A stretch of DNA of 64,000 nucleotides from JALZCH01 sp036387135 (lineage in GTDB: Bacteria; Acidobacteriota; Blastocatellia; Pyrinomonadales; Pyrinomonadaceae), in assembly GCA_036387135.1 (NCBI GenBank), contig DASVUH010000045.1, positions 39,518 to 103,517 on the forward strand, in the 5' to 3' direction. Both the position numbers and the translations under genes were made by a program. The notes beneath the pieces were generated by a model. It worked only from the letters and a program-made list of their open reading frames with translations. It made no database searches and was not told the origin of the DNA. Below are positions 58,740 to 64,000 of this stretch, one piece after another. Within the stretch, counting starts at the first letter, position 1; the number at the start of each line of letters is the position of its first letter.

Positions 58740-59759
58740 CTAATCGTGATTGATTTGCGCTTTATGTTCGATCACATCCAAAGGATAAAACGCGGTGTTT
58801 TTGAAGCTGATTTTGTGAAAGCCTGATAAAACGTCAATAAAATTAATCACTTTGGCGGGAATGAAAAGCAAAGTTTCCGTTATGCTGCGTTTTTTACCGA
58901 AGATTGCCAGCAGCGGCAAAACGACGAGCGCGGCAAAAACCGCTTTCGGATAAAGTGATTCCGGCAGCAAAAGGCTGAGCGAGAGCATAAAAAGCCAGCC
59001 GAAAAAAACGATTGTTGTTTTTAGCCGCAGCCAGCAGAAAATCAGACCGTTGCCTTCTTTGAAGGCGTAAGCGATTGTTTTTGTGATTTCTCCCAATCGC
59101 TTGGAAACGATGTCGCGTTTGAAAGTTGTAACGACGCTTTTGAGGGTTCGACAGTGATAACAGCGCGTGTGACAAGCCATCGGAATCGGAATCTGCCGCA
59201 GGTTCCAGCCTTTTTTTATCAACCGCAAACCAAGCTCGGCTTCTTCTTCCATTGCCAGATACGGATTAAAAGAACCGACTTCTAAAAGCGCCTGTTTGCG
59301 GTAAAAACAGCTTGGTCCGCGCAGCCATTTAACGTTAGTTGCTGTTTCGTATCTTTCCTCGGCGTTCGCCAACAGCTCGCCGTTTTCATCCAGATCGTCC
59401 AAATATCCGTTGATTCCGCCGACTTCCGGGTTTTGCTCGAAATATTCGAGCGCGGCGGGCAAAAAATCTTGATAACAGAGCGTGTCGGCGTCAACGAACA
59501 AAATAAAATCGCCTTCGGCATAATGCGAGCCGACGAAACGCCCGGCTGACGGGCAAAGCTGCCAATCCGGTTTGAGCGAGAGAACTCGGACACCGTAAGA
59601 TTGAGCGACGGAAACGGTGTTGTCGGTCGAAGCCGAATCAACAAAAATCGTGTCCGCGCCGCCGATTTGTTCGGCGGCGGATAAAGCGGCGGCGAGACAT
59701 TTGCCGAGGCTGCGTTCTTCGTTGCGCCCGATGATGACGATTGAAACTTTGTGTTTCAT
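58740..59759 (-). CDS. Family 2 glycosyltransferase
   Basis: 339 residues. GT-A fold: VSIVIIGRNEERSLGKCLAA, FVDSASTDNTVSVA, FVDADTLCYQDF (DXD), GPSCFYRKQALLEVGSFN and AMEEEAELGLRLIKKGW; the C-terminus has two or three hydrophobic segments. It adds sugars to a polysaccharide or lipid; acceptor unknown. Its start overlaps the stop of the upstream gene by four bases, so the two are coupled. Confidence 0.92.
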   Translation of the reverse strand: MKHKVSIVIIGRNEERSLGKCLAAALSAAEQIGGADTIFVDSASTDNTVSVAQSYGVRVLSLKPDWQLCPSAGRFVGSHYAEGDFILFVDADTLCYQDFLPAALEYFEQNPEVGGINGYLDDLDENGELLANAEERYETATNVKWLRGPSCFYRKQALLEVGSFNPYLAMEEEAELGLRLIKKGWNLRQIPIPMACHTRCYHCRTLKSVVTTFKRDIVSKRLGEITKTIAYAFKEGNGLIFCWLRLKTTIVFFGWLFMLSLSLLLPESLYPKAVFAALVVLPLLAIFGKKRSITETLLFIPAKVINFIDVLSGFHKISFKNTAFYPLDVIEHKAQINHD

Positions 59760-60964
59760 ACGATTTGCCCGGTTTTTTCAGCTTCCAAATCCGAAAGCTG
59801 ATAATTTCTTTTCCATTTGCGCCGCCAATTTTTGACGCTCTCGGAAAAATCGGACGGCAGCGCCGATTTTGAGAAGTTTTTAAATTTGAACCAAGCGGCA
59901 TTTAAACTTTCGTCCGCCATTGCCGAGACGGTATTTCGGCTGAGTTTGACGGTTACTAATTCGGCTTGTTTGTTTGACCAATCGAATTTATAAGTTTCGT
60001 CGCCGCGCAAAAAATCGTAGAGAGAATTTCCGCGCTCAATCGCATTTTTGATTGAAAGTCCGATTAAAACAAGTCCGACGCTGCGGCTCGACCATTCCAA
60101 ATCATAGCCGGAATTGTAATAATAAAAGGCTCGCCCGTCATCCAAACCGTAAACGGAAGCGCGGCATTCGCCTTCAACCCACAATTCGTCAAACCTGATG
60201 AAACCGGCTTGAGCCAGCGCGGGGACTAAATCGCGTTGAAAAGAAACCAGGCGCGGATGCCCGCTCAATTCGGAACCGCCGCTTTTCAGCCAGCGTTTTT
60301 CGTGTAATCGGTAAAATCTTTCAAACGCATCTGCGGCTTCAAACGGCGAAGTCACCGAGCGAAACTCAAAACCCGGCATTTTTTCAAGCTGTTTGAGCCT
60401 GCGTTTGAAGTTGCTCGCACGTTTGCTTTGTTTTAGAGTCGTTTCCCAATCGCCGGATAATTCAACTTGCGGACAAACATCTGTTGTTTGAGCGGTGCGG
60501 CGTAAACGCTGTTTTGTTTGAGGCTCGTTAAAATTCAGTAAAAAATCAGCGGTTGCGGAACCGCTCGCCAGATTTTCCAGACAAATCAAATCAAAACAGT
60601 TTTCTTTTTTTAGAAAATCGAGAATTGCGGATAAAATTTCGATTTTGTCTTCAGGTTTAGCGATTAAATCTAAATAATCTGCGCCGCCTTGCGCCTCGCC
60701 CATAAAAGCAAGCCGTTTGAGCTTTAATCCCAAAACTCTTTTCTCTTGTAAACAAAGCGGCATCAATCCGATTAATTGATTTTCGCGGTAAGCCTTGAGA
60801 ATGAATAAATCTCTGTTTCCGCCGAACCATTTGTACCAGATAGAAAGCCATTCCCACGACAGAAACGGAGAGCATTCGGTCGCCGCTAAAAGCTGTTTCC
60901 AGTCCTCGCGCAGCGATTCTAAAACGTTTTCTCCTTCTGCTCTCTCAATCGAAATTTGGTGCAT
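59756..60964 (-). CDS. FemAB/CelD-like GNAT acyltransferase
   Basis: 402 residues. The C-terminal half, with VEGECRASVYGLDDGRAFYYYNSGYDLEWSSRSVGLVLIGLSIKNAIERG and FLRGDETYKFDWSNK, matches the BioF2-like acetyltransferase domain seen in polysaccharide-associated CelD proteins. Acylates amino sugars or similar groups. It is upstream of the glycosyltransferase and overlaps it. Confidence 0.82.
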   Translation of the reverse strand: MHQISIERAEGENVLESLREDWKQLLAATECSPFLSWEWLSIWYKWFGGNRDLFILKAYRENQLIGLMPLCLQEKRVLGLKLKRLAFMGEAQGGADYLDLIAKPEDKIEILSAILDFLKKENCFDLICLENLASGSATADFLLNFNEPQTKQRLRRTAQTTDVCPQVELSGDWETTLKQSKRASNFKRRLKQLEKMPGFEFRSVTSPFEAADAFERFYRLHEKRWLKSGGSELSGHPRLVSFQRDLVPALAQAGFIRFDELWVEGECRASVYGLDDGRAFYYYNSGYDLEWSSRSVGLVLIGLSIKNAIERGNSLYDFLRGDETYKFDWSNKQAELVTVKLSRNTVSAMADESLNAAWFKFKNFSKSALPSDFSESVKNWRRKWKRNYQLSDLEAEKTGQIV

Positions 60965-60992
60965 AAAATCAAACGCTAAATTCTATTTGCGT

Positions 60993-62102
60993 TTATATTG
61001 TTTTCTTAAATTTACGCAAACGGCTAATAACGGAAAACTTCCATTTCCAAAGTAACCAACCCAAAAGCCCTTTCTGAAAAATGTAAAACCCGACCAGCTC
61101 GCGTTCCCCCGAAGCCCAGATACTTTTGCTGACAGATGGCGGGCTGAGCAAATCAACCTCCTGTGAGTTATTTCTCAGGCAATCGCTTATAAATTCTCTA
61201 AAAAGAAGATTTCCCGGCGAATAACGCGCGTATTCTTCGTCATAAGAGGTCTTCCAGCACATGGTTTGCCGGTTATACATAATGCGTAACTGCATTGCGA
61301 TTGTTTTATCATCAAGTTTAAGCTCATAAATAAAAAGTGCATTTTCAGCGGCGACTTTACCGGCGAAGTCCTCGTGTAATTTCGCTACATTCGGGTCGTC
61401 CGTAACGGAAGTCCCAATCCGACCTTTCCAGCTTCGAGCTTCCAGATCGAAATATTTTCGCATCAATTCCGGCTTGTATTCACGGGTAATGACAAATTCA
61501 ACTTTGCCCAGTTCTTTCAGGCGACGCATTCTTCTGTTAAGTTCTAATCTCCGTTTTTTGTTTAAACCATTAAAATATTTCTCAATTAATTTTTCTTTAT
61601 CCTGCGCTTGCGGCAAAGTAATAAAAGGCGCTTTATCCATTTCCCAAATGCCGGTTTTGTAGTTTTCGCTTTCTGCTACAGCGAGCAAGTCATTAAGCCA
61701 GCTATCTTTGTTGACCAAACGCAGCTCCAGGACATTCCATTTCGATTGCCTTTTTATTTCTTTCCAGAGCGCTTTGACGATTTCGGCTCGTTCGGTTTCG
61801 TCAGTTCCGTGTATAAGATCGAAACGTTGGCTGTTGAGGTTGAAAACAGCTTGCAGCTTTTTCACAGGAATCCCATCAAGGCGAGATTTTTTTCTCATTA
61901 AGGGCAAAACCGCCCGCAGCTTTTCGCCGCGCCTAAAGGTCAAAAGCATTATTTCTATATGAAAGTTTTTAACAAAAGCTGAGAACCATTCGGGGCGGAA
62001 ATACGGATGATTGCTCGCGCCTTCTTCGCATAAAGCTTTCCATTCGATAAAAATCCTTGTGATTATTTCAACTCCGCCTATTAAAATCTCAGTTAATTCC
62101 AT
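60993..62102 (-). CDS. FemAB/CelD-like GNAT acyltransferase, paralogue A
   Basis: 369 residues. It shares long stretches with the next gene upstream: FRPEWF, RFDLIHGTDETER, NKDSWLNDLLAVAESENYKTG, WKTSYDEEYARYSPGNLLFREF. Domain of the BioF2-like type. The two arose by tandem duplication. Likely decorates a polysaccharide precursor, perhaps a different position than its paralogue. Confidence 0.82.
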   Translation of the reverse strand: MELTEILIGGVEIITRIFIEWKALCEEGASNHPYFRPEWFSAFVKNFHIEIMLLTFRRGEKLRAVLPLMRKKSRLDGIPVKKLQAVFNLNSQRFDLIHGTDETERAEIVKALWKEIKRQSKWNVLELRLVNKDSWLNDLLAVAESENYKTGIWEMDKAPFITLPQAQDKEKLIEKYFNGLNKKRRLELNRRMRRLKELGKVEFVITREYKPELMRKYFDLEARSWKGRIGTSVTDDPNVAKLHEDFAGKVAAENALFIYELKLDDKTIAMQLRIMYNRQTMCWKTSYDEEYARYSPGNLLFREFISDCLRNNSQEVDLLSPPSVSKSIWASGERELVGFYIFQKGLLGWLLWKWKFSVISRLRKFKKTI

Positions 62103-62147
62103 ACAAATAAAACCACTTTTTGGAAACCCGGCTCTGTTGAATTTTAG

Positions 62148-63347
62148 CTACGCCTGCAGTCGTTTATTCTTAAATTTACGCAAGGAATTAATAAGCTGGA
62201 ACTTCCAGTTCCAAAGCAGCGAACCTAAAACTCCCGGCTGAAAAACATAAAACGCGGCGTGTTCGCGCTCGCCGGAAGCCCAGAATTTTTTATAAGCTGC
62301 GGCTGGACTGAGAAAATCAATTTCGGATAAATCTTTTCGGATACAATCGCTCAGGAATTCCCTGAAAAGCAAGTTTCCAGGCGAATAACGTGAATATTCT
62401 TCGTCATAAGAAGTCTTCCAATGAACGGCTTCTTTGCCGTAAATGATGTTCGCGCTCATCGCAATCGTTTTCCCGTCGAGCTTTAATTGGTAAATAAAAA
62501 GCGCGTTTTTTGCGGCGACGGCGCGGGCAAAATCGTGGTGCAATTTGGAGACTCTTTCGTCGTCGGTCACGGCTGTTCCCCCGCGACCTTTCCAGCCTTT
62601 GGCTTCAAGCTCGAAATATGTCTGCATCAGCTCCGGCGAATAACCGCGCGTGACAATAAATTCAACTTCGCCGAGTTCTTTCAGACGCCGCAGTCGTCTG
62701 TTAAGCTCTTGCCGCAGATGTTTTCTTGAGCCTTTGAAAAAATCTTCGATTAATTTTTCTTTATTTTCCGCTTGCGGCAGCTCAATAAAAGGCGCGGCGT
62801 CCATTTGCCAGACGCCGGTTCTGTAATTTTCGCTTTCGGCAAGCGCGAGCAATTCATTGAGCCAGCTATCTTTTTTGACCAGCCGCATTTCCAAAACCCG
62901 CCATCTCGGCTGCCCTTTTATTTCTTTCCAAACGGCTTTGACAATTTCTTTTCGCTCCGTTTCATCTGCGCCGTGAATCAAATCAAACCGCTGGGTGTTG
63001 AGGTTGTAAACGGCTTCGAGGCTTTTCACCGGAACGCCGTGAAGATTTCCGTTTCCTTTCATCAAAGGCAAAACGGCGCGTAATTTTCCGGCGCGTCTAA
63101 CCGTTAAGAGCAGAACTTCCTTTTCAAAATTTTCGACAAAAGCGACGAACCATTCGGGGCGAAAAAATGGTTCGTTGCAAGCGCCTTCTTCGCACAATTC
63201 AATCCATTCATCGAAAATCTTTTCGATAATCTCAACTCCGCCGATGGAAATTTCCGTTTGAAACATTTCACTCGGAATTTCGGTTACAGACAGCTTTTCA
63301 TCTGAGGCGAATTGATTATTTTCAAGCAAAATATCAATCGAAGACAT
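62148..63347 (-). CDS. FemAB/CelD-like GNAT acyltransferase, paralogue B
   Basis: 399 residues, preceded by GAGGAAATT. It carries a 30-residue N-terminal extension compared with paralogue A (MSSIDILLENNQFASDEK). Otherwise closely similar: PFFRPEWFVAFVENFEKEVLLL, RFDLIHGADETER, WKTSYDEEYSRYSPGNLLFREF. Starts 12 bases after the end of the glycosidase gene, so operonic. Confidence 0.82.
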   Translation of the reverse strand: MSSIDILLENNQFASDEKLSVTEIPSEMFQTEISIGGVEIIEKIFDEWIELCEEGACNEPFFRPEWFVAFVENFEKEVLLLTVRRAGKLRAVLPLMKGNGNLHGVPVKSLEAVYNLNTQRFDLIHGADETERKEIVKAVWKEIKGQPRWRVLEMRLVKKDSWLNELLALAESENYRTGVWQMDAAPFIELPQAENKEKLIEDFFKGSRKHLRQELNRRLRRLKELGEVEFIVTRGYSPELMQTYFELEAKGWKGRGGTAVTDDERVSKLHHDFARAVAAKNALFIYQLKLDGKTIAMSANIIYGKEAVHWKTSYDEEYSRYSPGNLLFREFLSDCIRKDLSEIDFLSPAAAYKKFWASGEREHAAFYVFQPGVLGSLLWNWKFQLINSLRKFKNKRLQA

Positions 63348-63359
63348 AATTTCCTCTTT

Positions 63360-64000
63360 TCAAAGATTTAAAATCCATTCGTTTTTCTCGTCTTTTTTTA
63401 ACTCGAATTGGGTTTTAGAAGCGATTTTGCCGTTGATGACAACTTCGACTTCGTAACCGCCGTAAAAGCCGCGAAATTTCGCAGCGCTGTTCGCCGTTAA
63501 GTTGACTTGTAAATTTGTCCGCCATTCGTTGTTTATCAATTGGTCGAGAGCTTTATAATTCGGTTTCGGATTTCCACTCGCGTCAATCAAACCTATTCCG
63601 GGCAGCCACGCTCTTTCGTCGTCAAGCCCCCACGTAACAATCGCTTCAACTTGCGGGCTGCCGAAAGCAATCGTGTAAAACTCACGGTAAAATTGAGCTT
63701 GTTTTTCCGCGTCCCAAACGCCCGATTGATAATTGCCGGAAATTTTTAGAGGAGTTTGGCGGTCGTTGTAATTCAAAGTTTGAGCGCTGAATTCGGTGAT
63801 TTGAATCGGTTTTCCGAGCGCGGCATAACGGTCAAGTTGTTCCGCGACGTTTCCCGGCTCATACCATTCGCCGTTTGCATGCGCCTGAATTCCGATAACG
63901 TCTATCGCAGCCTCTTTTTTAATCAGTTCTTCGAGCAACGCAAAATATTTATCGCGGTTGCGATTATGCCGCGCGACCGAGCCGAAAACGCCGTATTCGT
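63360..64000 (-). CDS. Glycoside hydrolase, GH10-like, C-terminal part (cut by window edge)
   Basis: The frame is open to the right edge, so the N-terminus is outside. About 213 residues are visible. IDVIGIQAHANG, GKPIQITEFSAQTLN (the catalytic Glu of the GH10 ITE motif), IVTWGLDDERAWLPGIGLIDASGNPKPNYKALD are characteristic of GH10 endo-xylanases and their relatives. In a polysaccharide gene cluster such an enzyme may process the product instead of food xylan; uncertain. The final 50 residues look like an added beta domain. Confidence 0.85.
   Translation of the reverse strand, partial: EYGVFGSVARHNRNRDKYFALLEELIKKEAAIDVIGIQAHANGEWYEPGNVAEQLDRYAALGKPIQITEFSAQTLNYNDRQTPLKISGNYQSGVWDAEKQAQFYREFYTIAFGSPQVEAIVTWGLDDERAWLPGIGLIDASGNPKPNYKALDQLINNEWRTNLQVNLTANSAAKFRGFYGGYEVEVVINGKIASKTQFELKKDEKNEWILNL

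Overview
The window looks like a chromosomal segment of an environmental bacterium, most likely an acidobacterium of the Blastocatellia/Pyrinomonas type. This is an inference from gene content: a very large Oar-like TonB receptor with an N-terminal carboxypeptidase-regulatory domain, CSLREA/beta-helix and FG-GAP secreted proteins, a secreted metzincin and an M6 protease, RsbV/RsbW-like regulators and a moderate G+C content. Housekeeping genes (thiL fragment, cysS, recR, ybaB, a pcrA-type helicase, a wecB/wecC pair) show that it is not a phage genome.

The outstanding region is 1.2-9.55 kb. It holds 25 tRNA genes on the plus strand, with isoacceptors for all 20 amino acids. They are interleaved with six non-coding RNAs that I read as bacterial Y RNAs, an RtcB RNA ligase (3999-5177), an HNH nuclease, a methyltransferase, a small protein of unknown function whose stop codon lies inside a tRNA, and at the far end a Ro60/TROVE protein (7976-9550). 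Each Y RNA has a closing stem with GNCGAATG on the 5' side and TTGTCGNC on the 3' side, then a conserved RNTACAT element. In the best preserved three, the top of the RNA is a circularly permuted tRNA: T arm, acceptor 3' strand, short loop, acceptor 5' strand, D arm. Two tRNA-Leu genes lack the long variable arm and one tRNA-Ile(TAT) has one, so the set is structurally unorthodox. I read the region as an RNA repair and quality-control island carrying its own near-minimal decoding set.

A second theme runs through the whole window. At least fourteen long imperfect hairpins have arms that are tandem runs of 7-9 base words, for example gcggatt, aaaagta/aaaaggc, ggttcaa and aggatga. They sit at gene and module borders and are dense in the tRNA island. 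In a few places they appear to have been inserted between a ribosome binding site and its start codon (Ro60, cysS) or inside a gene (the glcD-like oxidase).

Layout after the island: 9.6-11.2 kb is an AT-rich unknown gene plus a DUF433/DUF5615 toxin-antitoxin-like pair. 11.3-23.2 kb holds a small exported protein, a zinc-ribbon membrane protein, an S41-like peptidase, a P-loop kinase, a YwbE-like protein, cysS, a GT39-type membrane glycosyltransferase, a class III aminotransferase, a YcxB-like protein, and TPR and MOSC proteins. At 23.3-26.2 kb are a tRNA-Arg and a STAND (NB-ARC plus TPR) ATPase, a possible defence protein. 26.2-31.5 kb carries an FAD oxidase and two secreted proteins. 31.7-34 kb has Nudix, a phosphoribosyltransferase, recR and ybaB. 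34-37 kb is a copper P-type ATPase with its MerR regulator and operator. 37.5-41.6 kb has an M6 protease and a helicase. 41.7-47.8 kb has the TonB receptor and a TPR protein. 48-48.8 kb is the STAS/HATPase pair. 49-51.6 kb is wecC/wecB. 51.9-58.5 kb encodes three secreted proteins, two of them nucleases. 58.7-64 kb is a polysaccharide-type cluster: GT2, three FemAB/CelD-like acyltransferases and a truncated GH10-like glycosidase.
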